Shown here in pieces: positions 1 to 5,617 of a stretch of DNA of 12,848 nucleotides; position 1 is the stretch's first letter; every line of letters starts with the position of its first letter. The position numbers and the translations under genes were made by a program. A model generated the notes under the pieces. That model saw only the letters and a program-made list of their open reading frames with translations, searched no databases and was not told the origin of the DNA. Source of the stretch: Planctomycetota bacterium (GTDB lineage: Bacteria > Planctomycetota > Planctomycetia > Pirellulales > Pirellulaceae). Location of the stretch: positions 1-12,848 of the forward strand of contig JAPLNJ010000565.1 in the NCBI GenBank assembly GCA_026692885.1, read 5' to 3'.

Positions 1-82
1 GACGTACAGATTTCAGTTTTCGCGGGCAGAAGGCTTTTTATGGGCTTGAGCACACGACCGCGAAAACTGAAATCTGTACGTC
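1..82. repeat. Perfect 25-bp inverted repeat (REP/RAYT-like palindrome)
   Basis: Bases 1-25 and 58-82 are exact reverse complements, separated by a 32-base loop, and are followed by TCTGACCCCT. The left edge of the window cuts exactly at or inside this unit. Long palindromes ending in a GTCAGAC-type motif resemble units mobilised by REP-associated or IS200-like transposases, but no transposase is visible here. The symmetry is seen directly; the family assignment is a guess. Confidence 0.8.
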
Positions 83-154
83 TGACCCCTTGTCTCGCGC
101 CCTGTCCCTGCTGAACCGTCATGTCTCATTCTTTACGAGCAAGGGCCAAGATAG

Positions 155-176
155 CGTTTGGTGCTAGTACCAAACG
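155..176. repeat. Short inverted repeat
   Basis: Arms CGTTTGGT (155-162) and ACCAAACG (169-176) flank a 6-base loop. It lies just before the 110-bp dispersed repeat. There is no T-run, so it is not a convincing terminator. Confidence 0.5.
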
Positions 177-186
177 GTTTCTTCTT

Positions 187-440
187 CTCGTTCCGACGCT
201 CTGCGTCGGAACGCAAGCCACGAACGCTCTGCGTCCGTGGGCAGACGACGCGGAGCGTCAAAACACTTGCGTTCCCACGCGGAGAGCCTGTGAAAAAATC
301 GTAGGGTGGGCCAAGTACTCGCGGCCCACCGTCGCAACCAAGGCCGTTTCCTTGGAATTGGTGGGCCGCGAGTACTTGGCCCACCCTACCGCGAATCATG
401 TTCGCACATTTTTTTCACAGCCTCGGAGCGTGGGAACGAG
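187..440 (+). repeat. 110-bp dispersed palindromic repeat, copy 1, interrupted by an insert
   Basis: Bases 187-284 plus 429-440 form a 110-base unit built from nested palindromes such as GTTCCGACGCTCTGCGTCGG. The same unit occurs in inverted orientation at 12571-12680 with only about three differences, giving roughly 107 of 110 identical bases by hand alignment. This copy is split by a 139-bp insertion at 285-423. It contains no gene; the 109-codon frame across it comes from repeat sequence only. Confidence 0.85.
285..423. mobile_element. 139-bp MITE-like element with 5-bp target duplication
   Basis: The insert begins AGCCTGTGAAAAAA and ends TTTTTTCACAGCCT, giving 14-bp terminal inverted repeats with one mismatch. 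It is flanked by CGGAG at 280-284 and again at 424-428. The uninterrupted copy at 12571-12680 shows one GGAG at this place, so the flank is a 5-bp target duplication. Inside the insert, 301-330 and 360-389 are perfect 30-bp inverted repeats with a GTGGGCC core. It codes for nothing and would need a transposase supplied elsewhere. Confidence 0.75.
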
Positions 441-506
441 AGAGGCGTGAAGATGTTCACAGCAGTGCCCGTGGAGGCTCACGTTCGCTACTTCAAAGAC
501 TGCTGC

Positions 507-538
507 ACTGGGGCAGTTGACGACTGGGGCAGTTGACG
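507..538 (+). repeat. 16-bp tandem duplication
   Basis: ACTGGGGCAGTTGACG occurs twice head to tail (507-522 and 523-538), about 80 bases before the DUF1080 gene. It could be a paired regulator site or a simple slippage duplication. No clear promoter is recognisable in 441-620. Confidence 0.6.
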
Positions 539-620
539 GTCGTTCCGGAGACGCTACAACAGGACTCTGTTGCGTAGGTAATGCTCACGTTCCGTTTCGA
601 TATACATAAGGTGAACCAAT

Positions 621-1652
621 ATGAACCGGCGTTTCCTGCTTGGTACTTTGGCCGGGGTCTGCGGAATGCTGCTGGGTCTGGCGAGTCTTGGGGCGGCGGC
701 CGAAGGCGGCAACCCATTTATCGGCAACTGGGCGCTGACCATCCCCGGCGGAGGCGCCGGCTGGCTGGGCGTGAACGAAAATCAGGGAAAGCTGTCCGCC
801 CATGTCTTGTGGGGAGGGGGCAGTGTCCTGCCGGTCGATGGCGTGAAGCTGGCAGGCGACCAGCTGGTCGTGACGCGTCTCCAGCAGCACGAGCAGAAGG
901 ATGCCTCCGGTAAGTCCGTCAAGGTCACGACAACCGAGACCATCACAGCCAGCGTCGAAGGCGACAGCCTCAAGCTTACCACCGTCAAACAACAGCCGGA
1001 CGGCAAAGAGACGGGAAAGGCTAGCTTCCTAGGGCAACGTATCCCGCCGTTGCCGCCAGCGCCGGACTTGTCGAAGGTCAAGTTCGGCGCGCCGATCGCG
1101 CTGTTCAATGGCAAGAATCTCGACGGGTGGAAGCTCGTCAATCATCGAGCCGTGAACGGCTGGAGTGTGAAAGAAGGCGTGCTGACGAACGACCCCGTTC
1201 AGGAATCGGGGACGCCGCACAAGAGCTACGGGAACCTGCAGACCGAACAGGAATTCGAGGACTTCCAACTCACCCTCGAAACATGTGTCCCGAAGGGCGG
1301 CAACAGCGGAATCTATCTGCGCGGAATCTACGAAGTCCAGGTGGTGGACAGCTACGGCCACGGCTTGGATTCTCACAACATGGGCGCGATCTACAGCCGG
1401 ATCACTCCCTGCGAAGCCGCGGAGAAGCCCGCGGGCGAGTGGCAGACGTTTGACATCACGCTGGTGGACCGCTACGTGACCGTAATTCTCAACGGCAAGA
1501 AGATCATCGACAACCAGCCGCTGCTTGGCTGCACTGGCGGCGCTCTCTGGTCGGACCAGTTCCGCCCCGGCCCACTGTACCTGCAAGGCGATCACACGGG
1601 CGCCAACTACAAGAACATGGTCTTGAAACCGGTGGTCAAAGCCGTCAAGTGA
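621..1652 (+). CDS. Secreted DUF1080 (3-keto-disaccharide hydrolase family) protein
   Basis: A 343-residue protein with a probable Sec signal peptide: MNRR, then a hydrophobic stretch at residues 5-24, with likely cleavage after the Ala-Ala-Ala at 25-27. Residues 31-140 look like a beta-rich module starting NPFIGNW. A proline-rich linker (142-148) leads into the DUF1080 domain at about 155-338, a LamG/concanavalin-like fold. Family hallmarks visible are LFNGKNLDGW (161-170), GGNSGIYLRG (226-235), MGAIYSR (254-260) and GPLYLQGDHT (317-326). Members act on oligosaccharides outside the cytoplasm or in the periplasm, and planctomycetes carry many copies. The true substrate cannot be read from the sequence. 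The ATG has an AAGGTG ribosome site about 7 bases upstream. The GNAT gene starts 10 bases downstream, so the two may be co-transcribed. Confidence 0.9.
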   Translation: MNRRFLLGTLAGVCGMLLGLASLGAAAEGGNPFIGNWALTIPGGGAGWLGVNENQGKLSAHVLWGGGSVLPVDGVKLAGDQLVVTRLQQHEQKDASGKSVKVTTTETITASVEGDSLKLTTVKQQPDGKETGKASFLGQRIPPLPPAPDLSKVKFGAPIALFNGKNLDGWKLVNHRAVNGWSVKEGVLTNDPVQESGTPHKSYGNLQTEQEFEDFQLTLETCVPKGGNSGIYLRGIYEVQVVDSYGHGLDSHNMGAIYSRITPCEAAEKPAGEWQTFDITLVDRYVTVILNGKKIIDNQPLLGCTGGALWSDQFRPGPLYLQGDHTGANYKNMVLKPVVKAVK

Positions 1653-1661
1653 GAATGCGAT

Positions 1662-2279
1662 TTGCTAGGCAACCTGCTTCCCGAAACACGCTGGTCCATT
1701 GAGGCCCCCTGGGCGCAGGGGCGGCTGCGCGTCTTTGAGCCGACCCTGACCGAGGTCCTGGCCGCTGCCCCGTTGCTCGCGGCCTTCTACAACGACAGCC
1801 ATAACTCCGCCATGTTGACAAACACGCGCGAGTTGGCCGTCACCGACGTCGTGGAAACGCTCCAGTCATTGCGCGCCGCCGGCGATCGCCCGTTCTTGCT
1901 AGAGCAGGATGGCGAGTTGATGGGTGACGCGGACTTTCGGAACGTCGCGGGGGCGGAGGCGGAATTCGCCATCCTGATCGGCCACCGCGCCCAGCAGAGT
2001 CGTGGCCTCGGTACTCGCTATGCGGCGATGATGCACGTCGCAGCCCTGCGCGTGCTCGGGTTCGAGCGTGTCTACGCCACGATTATTCCCACGAACATCG
2101 CCTCGCGCCGGATGCTCGAGAAGCTCGGTTACCAGGTGGATCCGAGCCCGCGCGCGGCCTCCTTCGCCGACGCAGAGGACGACATCGCGATGTCGATCGA
2201 CCGGGTCCAGTTCGAGCGGGCACACGCCGATCTCCTGACGCAGGTGGTCATCACCGCGCGGGCGCCGTCGTCCGACTGA
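1662..2279 (+). CDS. GNAT-family N-acetyltransferase
   Basis: A 205-residue cytoplasmic protein of the acetyl-CoA-dependent GNAT superfamily. The acetyl-CoA pyrophosphate-binding loop is visible as QQSRGLG (111-117), preceded by the beta strand EFAILIGHR (101-109). The C-terminal strand-helix segment that typically follows reads YATIIPTNIASRRMLEKLGY (138-157). The overall layout resembles the RimJ/RimL-like group, but the acceptor cannot be told. The TTG start at 1662 is chosen because family-like sequence (LRVFEPTLTEVL, 22-33) lies upstream of the next ATG at residue 51. The ribosome site is weak, which fits translation coupled to the DUF1080 gene ending 10 bases before. The last 25 residues or so look like a variable tail. 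Confidence 0.85.
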   Translation: MLGNLLPETRWSIEAPWAQGRLRVFEPTLTEVLAAAPLLAAFYNDSHNSAMLTNTRELAVTDVVETLQSLRAAGDRPFLLEQDGELMGDADFRNVAGAEAEFAILIGHRAQQSRGLGTRYAAMMHVAALRVLGFERVYATIIPTNIASRRMLEKLGYQVDPSPRAASFADAEDDIAMSIDRVQFERAHADLLTQVVITARAPSSD

Positions 2280-2343
2280 CGGCCGGCACGGTCCGAGGCT
2301 GGAAAAACATCAAAACGGCCAACGCTGCTTGCGCAAGGTGGTG

Positions 2344-2360
2344 GGTGGGCCGTGCCCACC
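2344..2360. repeat. GGTGGGC/GCCCACC palindrome
   Basis: Seven-base arms GGTGGGC (2344-2350) and GCCCACC (2354-2360) flank a 3-base loop. They share the GTGGGCC core found in the MITE-like element at 285-423, so this may be a decayed relative of a widespread intergenic repeat. Confidence 0.5.
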
Positions 2361-2545
2361 AAGCACACGCCGTTGTGGTGAGCACAGCCTAGGGTGATGC
2401 AAAGTTGAGGTTGGCGTGGGAAATTAGCGCGATGGCAAGGGCGAGAGCCTGTTTCGTTTCTTGCCCCGCAGGGGCGCACATGCCAGCGCGGGACAACGCC
2501 CTGATCGTGATCCCAGGTTTTCGCCCCGAGTTGGGGACGCGATGC

Positions 2546-2609
2546 GTGAGTGGCAAGGCGCTAGCCGCCGGTTCCGAACGCCACCGGCGGCTAGCGCCTT
2601 GCCGCTCAC
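2546..2609. repeat. 27-bp inverted repeat, planctomycete-type intergenic palindrome
   Basis: Arms 2546-2572 and 2583-2609 are reverse complements with one mismatch, around the core GGCAAGGCGCTAGCCGCCGG, with a 10-base loop. The length and GC content would give a very stable hairpin. No T-run follows, so it is more likely a dispersed repeat than a terminator. Confidence 0.75.
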
Positions 2610-2720
2610 AACCCACGATCTTAGCCTTGACTAATGCCGCCAGTAGGCAACTGAGAATCCCGTTGATCTTGAAGCGGGCATAGGACTGGAGAGAACCGAA
2701 GCGGTACAATGCACGACAAC

Positions 2721-2778
2721 AGCGGGGCTAGGTTAGCTCCCGAAAGCCGGACTTCCTGACCGGCCCGCCCCGCTTTTT
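2721..2778 (+). promoter_or_regulatory. GC-rich hairpin with T-run, leader terminator or attenuator-like
   Basis: AGCGGGGC (2721-2728) pairs perfectly with GCCCCGCT (2767-2774), followed by a run of five T. The 38-base loop contains a smaller CCGG/CCGG stem. It ends about 35 bases before the start codon at 2814, where it could terminate an incoming transcript or attenuate the regulator gene. The large loop makes it weaker than the two terminators further downstream. Confidence 0.45.
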
Positions 2779-2813
2779 CTCCCCATCAGGAACGCCAACC
2801 AGGAAGGCGTATC

Positions 2814-3317
2814 ATGGCCAAACGCAGAGGGAAAACACCGCGGGAAACACCGCGAGTGGATCCGGCCTTGTGGAGCAGGATCCACGCGAATTTGGAGGAT
2901 TGCAATACCACGCTCGATTCCGTTCTCAGAGCATACGGAATTGACCCGACAGGCTATGACGACTGGCAACAGATCGATATTGCGGAGGGCATTCTTGGTT
3001 ACGACGGCGGCGAGCTGACGTTGGCGGAACTCATAAACCGCTTGGTCGGAAAACTTGCGGCAGATGAAAAGCGTAATCCTCCGCAGACCGTGGCCGATCC
3101 GCAGCAAGGGGCCGGCGTGGCCACCGTCGAAAGCGACGACAACCCCCAGAGTCACCTATCGAAAGTCATGTCACCAGCAGACGCTGGAAAGTTGTTCGGC
3201 GTCTCCGCTAAGACGTTCACTGCTTGGTTCGACGACGGTAAAATCAGGGGGAAGAAGATTACCAACAAGGCGTATCAAATCCACTTGGAAGACCTACCTA
3301 GGCTAGAACGAAAGTAA
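2814..3317 (+). CDS. Putative DNA-binding regulator with C-terminal MerR/excisionase-like HTH
   Basis: A 167-residue protein that I do not recognise as a named family. The N-terminus is basic (MAKRRGKTPR). Residues 17-85 look helical and acidic, an acidic low-complexity linker covers about 85-115, and residues 118-163 read as a small winged helix-turn-helix: MSPADAGKLFGVSAKTFTAW, then a DGKIRGKK wing. This resembles the HTH_17/excisionase type that binds operator or att DNA. An AGGAAGG ribosome site sits about 8 bases before the ATG. It is the first gene of the co-oriented element and is followed by a tandem repeat and a strong terminator, so it may be a separately transcribed control gene. 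A repressor or activator role is inferred from position and the HTH only. Confidence 0.7.
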   Translation: MAKRRGKTPRETPRVDPALWSRIHANLEDCNTTLDSVLRAYGIDPTGYDDWQQIDIAEGILGYDGGELTLAELINRLVGKLAADEKRNPPQTVADPQQGAGVATVESDDNPQSHLSKVMSPADAGKLFGVSAKTFTAWFDDGKIRGKKITNKAYQIHLEDLPRLERK

Positions 3318-3357
3318 GAAGTTTCTGGCGTCAAGTGGAAGTTTCTGGCGTCAAGTG
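3318..3357 (+). repeat. Two exact 20-bp tandem repeats between regulator gene and terminator
   Basis: The unit GAAGTTTCTGGCGTCAAGTG occurs twice head to tail (3318-3337 and 3338-3357), starting right after the stop codon of the upstream regulator gene and running into the terminator stem. A direct repeat next to a regulator and an excisionase gene is a plausible binding site for either protein, or a duplication. No copy was noticed elsewhere in the window. Confidence 0.8.
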
Positions 3358-3394
3358 GACAGCGGGCGGTTTTGCCCGTTGTCCGCTTTTTTTT
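3357..3394 (+). terminator. Rho-independent terminator
   Basis: GGACAGCGGGC (3357-3367) pairs with GCCCGTTGTCC (3374-3384) over 11 bp with one G-U pair and a 6-base loop, followed by GC and eight T (3387-3394). It ends only 19 bases before the next start codon, which leaves no room for a promoter between it and the excisionase-like gene. Confidence 0.85.
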
Positions 3395-3413
3395 GCGCCT
3401 CTATGGTTGGGGC

Positions 3414-3614
3414 ATGGACACCCCAGTACGCCACCTTCTGACCGCGAGTGAAGCCGCCGACGTAGTGAGGTTGACGCCTCGCCAGATCGACCGCTTAGCG
3501 AAACGTGGCGAGCTGCCGAGCGTCGTCCTACCTGGGGCAGAGATCCGCTACGACGCTGAGGAGCTGTGGCGATGGGTGGACGCACACCGGCGCCCCGTGG
3601 AGGGTGCGACATGA
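3414..3614 (+). CDS. Excisionase-like small HTH protein
   Basis: A 66-residue protein that is essentially one HTH_17/MerR-like winged helix: LLTASEAADVVRLTPRQIDR (8-27), a wing around LAKRGELPSVVLPGAEIRY, then AEELWRWVDAHRR (48-60). This is the layout of phage and integrative-element excisionases (Xis), which bind att DNA and direct the integrase to excise. The ATG at 3414 is preferred over the TTG at 3372, because the extension would lie inside the terminator. The ribosome site is poor (GGTTGGGG). The stop overlaps the next start by four bases (ATGA), so the two are translationally coupled. It could instead be a transcriptional regulator of the replication genes. The fold is clear; the Xis role is inferred from a serine recombinase in the same element. 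Confidence 0.7.
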   Translation: MDTPVRHLLTASEAADVVRLTPRQIDRLAKRGELPSVVLPGAEIRYDAEELWRWVDAHRRPVEGAT

Positions 3615-3787
3615 CCGCCCCTCGCCCCATCACCGCGCCCGCCCCCGTGATCACCATGTCCGGCGTCTGGACGCCCCAGAGCCTCGCCGCGCTGGCCGAC
3701 TTGCTCCTGGACGCGGTGCGACGAGAGGACTCAGCGGCGAGGGAGCAGATCCACCAGGACGAACCCAAGGAAGGAACCGCCGCATGA
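3611..3787 (+). CDS. Small hypothetical protein coupled to its neighbours
   Basis: A 58-residue protein with a Pro/Ala-rich start (to about residue 13), one predicted helix (SLAALADLLLDAVRRE, 23-39 region) and a charged tail. No family is recognised. It is supported as a gene mainly by layout: its ATG overlaps the stop of the excisionase-like gene by four bases, and its TGA overlaps the ATG of the Toprim gene by four bases. A coupled trio of this kind argues for co-translation in fixed ratio. Confidence 0.6.
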   Translation: MTAPRPITAPAPVITMSGVWTPQSLAALADLLLDAVRREDSAAREQIHQDEPKEGTAA

Positions 3788-4638
3788 TCGCCCTACGCGC
3801 CCACAAGCTCCACACCAAGACGCAAGGCATGGTAGACGTGGCCTATTCCGTCCTGGCCGAACATCAGCCGATGACACTACGGGGCGTGCATTACCAGATG
3901 GTTTCCCGTGGTGTCTACGACAACACGCCGAGCAATTACCACCGCCTCGGGCGAGCGATGACCAAGGCCAGAGAGGCAGGGTCTATCCCGTGGCCCTGGA
4001 TCGTAGACCACCTACGGCAAACGCAAAAGCCGTCAAGCTGGACCGGCCTTGCCGACTTCGTTGATACGGTCCGAGACGTCTACCGCAAAGACTTCTGGAC
4101 CCGCCTACCGCATCACGTTGAAATCTTCGTCGAAAAGGACGCAATGGCAGCGGCTCTACAGCCTGCCACTGAAGGTTACGACGTGGCCTTGCATGTCGCC
4201 CGTGGCTACATCAGCACCAGCTATTGCCATTCCGTGGCTGTGCAGTGGCGAGAGATCAAGAAGCCCATCTTCGCCTATTACCTGGGGGACTGGGACCCGA
4301 GCGGGCTCGACATCGAACGGGACCTACAGGCGAAACTGGAACGATACAGCGGCCGGGAATTCGAGTGGTCCCGACTGGGCGTGGTGCCGTCAGATTTCGA
4401 CGCATTCGACCTGCTGAGCCTCGCGCCGAAGGCATCAGACAACCGGGCTAAGGCGTTCACTGCGGAGCATGGCAACCGCTGTGCCGAGTTGGATGCCGTT
4501 CCACCAGGCGAGTTGCGCCGGCGCGTTGAGGAAGCCATCCGGGAGCACATCGACGCCGAAGAATGGGGCCGGCTTCAGTTGGTCGAAAAGGTGGAACAAG
4601 AGACGATCACCAAGTTCATGGATCAATTGAAAACTTGA
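3784..4638 (+). CDS. Stand-alone Spo11/topoisomerase VI A-like Toprim protein
   Basis: A 284-residue protein. Residues 11-75 form a winged-helix-like region with TLRGVHYQMVSRGVY (31-45). Its Arg33-x-x-x-Tyr37 matches the R-D-[IV]-Y-Y motif whose second Tyr is the DNA-cleaving residue of Spo11 and topoisomerase VI subunit A. A Toprim domain follows: IFVEKDA (114-120) supplies the metal-binding Glu117, and YYLGDWDPSGLDI (165-177) supplies the Asp169-x-Asp171 pair. In this family these act together to cleave DNA through a 5'-phosphotyrosine. It is shorter than topoisomerase VI A, and no GHKL-ATPase B subunit lies nearby, as in the Spo11-like mini-A proteins of mobile elements. The start at 3784 is set by AAGGAAGG about 9 bases upstream and the ATGA overlap. 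A role in replication, resolution or recombination is inference. Confidence 0.75.
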   Translation: MIALRAHKLHTKTQGMVDVAYSVLAEHQPMTLRGVHYQMVSRGVYDNTPSNYHRLGRAMTKAREAGSIPWPWIVDHLRQTQKPSSWTGLADFVDTVRDVYRKDFWTRLPHHVEIFVEKDAMAAALQPATEGYDVALHVARGYISTSYCHSVAVQWREIKKPIFAYYLGDWDPSGLDIERDLQAKLERYSGREFEWSRLGVVPSDFDAFDLLSLAPKASDNRAKAFTAEHGNRCAELDAVPPGELRRRVEEAIREHIDAEEWGRLQLVEKVEQETITKFMDQLKT

Positions 4639-4660
4639 AAGTGAAGCTAGGTTCACTTTC
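4637..4660. promoter_or_regulatory. 9-bp dyad between Toprim and initiator genes
   Basis: GAAAGTGAA (4637-4645) and TTCACTTTC (4652-4660) are perfect inverted arms with a 6-base spacer, overlapping the last base of the Toprim stop codon region and lying 17 bases before the next ATG. There is no T-run, so it is more likely an operator or a translational hairpin than a terminator. Confidence 0.5.
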
Positions 4661-4677
4661 CGCACGGAAGCACAAGC

Positions 4678-5607
4678 ATGGCCGACGACACACCCACCAA
4701 CGACAAGCCGCAACCGCGCGGCTACCCCAAGTGCGAACCGTACCCCAAGCGCGAACCGTATTTCGCGCAACGATACATCAGGCTGTTGTTCAAGACCTGT
4801 ATGCCCAACGACATCGGGCAGGACGCCGTTATTTTGTGTACGTGCATTGTCACCGTCGAGGACGCCAAGCGGTATCGTGGCCCGGTTTCCTTCCATAATG
4901 GCCAGCTGTTACCGATTCTTGGTTTCGGCAAGTGGGAACGCTTGGACGCTGCGCGGCGCGTGGCGGTATCCTCCGGCTGGCTTTACTATTTCGCGCCTCG
5001 GCAGGGGACGCGCGAACCTGGCTTGTATTGGGCTACGATTCCTGCCGATGTGGGCGAGCTGTCGGATTCGCCAATCGACGAACAACACGACCCGATGACA
5101 GCGGCCTACCATCGCGGATACCAAGACGGCAAGGCCGGACTCCCACCCCAACTATATCCCGTTGCGGGGGATAGTCACGGGCAACTACCCCCCGGAACCG
5201 GATACAGTCAGGGGTACAGTCAGGGGTACAGTGAGGGGGAACATATATCTATCCTAAGCCCTAACCCTATTTCTTGCTCGGAGCCTTCGAGTACGAAGAC
5301 AGCCGAGCCGGCCTCGCCCGCCCCAGGCTTCGAACCATTCCCTTGTGCCAAGAGGGGTGAGACCTGGAAACTTCCCGCCGCCAAGCTGCTGGAGTGGTCC
5401 GAGACGTACCCGCACCTCGACACGCCCGCGGAACTTCGAAAAGCCTGGCAGTGGTGTGTTGAGAATCCGACCAAGCGCAAGACAGCTGGCGGAATGCCCC
5501 GCTTCTTGAATACCTGGCTTGCCCGGGCGCAGGACAGCGGACGCGGAACGCGACCTACCGACGCCAAGCCGGCAGAGTCAGCCTACAAGACCCTGAAGCC
5601 AATCTAA
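4678..5607 (+). CDS. Putative replication initiator / helicase-loader-like protein
   Basis: A 309-residue protein. Residues 28-125 look like a winged helix of the kind at the start of phage replication proteins (strand-helix pattern with WERLDAARRVAVSSGWLYYF). A low-complexity middle follows, including the tandem peptide GYSQGYSQGYSEG. The C-terminal module at about 235-285 has the signature W-x-L...L-x-E-W...YP-x-LDTPAELRKAWQWC...NP-x-KRKT-x-GG-M-x-RFL-x-TWL, which recurs at the ends of phage replication proteins next to dnaB-like genes. The DnaB gene begins 10 bases downstream, which supports a role in origin recognition and helicase loading, like lambda O/P. The gene contains two tandem repeats (4723-4758 and 5203-5238). 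The family assignment comes from pattern memory and is moderate. Confidence 0.6.
   Translation: MADDTPTNDKPQPRGYPKCEPYPKREPYFAQRYIRLLFKTCMPNDIGQDAVILCTCIVTVEDAKRYRGPVSFHNGQLLPILGFGKWERLDAARRVAVSSGWLYYFAPRQGTREPGLYWATIPADVGELSDSPIDEQHDPMTAAYHRGYQDGKAGLPPQLYPVAGDSHGQLPPGTGYSQGYSQGYSEGEHISILSPNPISCSEPSSTKTAEPASPAPGFEPFPCAKRGETWKLPAAKLLEWSETYPHLDTPAELRKAWQWCVENPTKRKTAGGMPRFLNTWLARAQDSGRGTRPTDAKPAESAYKTLKPI
4723..4758 (+). repeat. 18-bp tandem duplication in the initiator gene
   Basis: TACCCCAAGTGCGAACCG (4723-4740) is followed directly by the same unit with one change (4741-4758). It encodes the peptide repeat YPKCEP-YPKREP near the N-terminus. It is in frame, so the protein is not disrupted. 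Confidence 0.7.
5203..5238 (+). repeat. Three 12-bp iterons inside the initiator gene, candidate replication origin
   Basis: The unit TACAGTCAGGGG is repeated three times head to tail (5203-5214, 5215-5226, 5227-5238; the third has one change), with a related start just upstream. It is followed by a stretch unusually AT-rich for this locus, including ACATATATCTATCC (from 5241). Iterons plus an AT-rich tract in the middle of an initiator gene next to a DnaB gene is the layout of the lambda origin within gene O. The repeat is seen directly; the origin function is inferred. Confidence 0.55.
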
Positions 5608-5617
5608 GGACGCCCCC

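Larger units (their letters stand above)
2280..2813. other. Intergenic region: palindromes and leader hairpin, no gene
   Basis: I see no convincing gene in these 534 bases; the short frames on both strands run through palindromes. The region holds a GGTGGGC/GCCCACC palindrome (2344-2360), a 27-bp inverted repeat (2546-2609) and a GC-rich hairpin with a T-run (2721-2778). The left boundary (attL) of the mobile element should lie somewhere here, but no direct repeat shared with the right flank could be picked out by eye. Confidence 0.6.

Noticed and set aside
121..450. A 109-codon open frame on the plus strand and an 88-codon frame on the minus strand
   Set aside because: Both are made entirely of the palindromic 110-bp repeat and the MITE-like insert; there is no ribosome site or domain.
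585..992. Minus-strand open frames opposite the DUF1080, DnaB, capsid and recombinase genes
   Set aside because: They are shadows caused by GC-rich codon use in the real genes; none has a plausible ribosome site or domain.
2400..2620. Left attachment site matching the right flank at 11866-12010
   Set aside because: Both contain GGGGCGA-type repeats near A-rich stretches, but no exact direct repeat long enough to name as attL/attR could be found by eye.
2722..2773. tRNA-like fold with a 7-bp GCGGGGC/GCCCCGC acceptor-like stem and a TTAGCTC segment
   Set aside because: Only about 52 bases, with no T-arm TTCGA motif and no anticodon arm of the right size; it is better read as a hairpin with a T-run.
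3505..3783. N-terminal extension of the Toprim protein
   Set aside because: It overlaps two coupled small genes in another frame, and the ATG at 3784 has its own ribosome site.
4723..5238. Tandem repeats in this gene as a CRISPR array
   Set aside because: The units are adjacent without spacers and remain in frame within a coding region.
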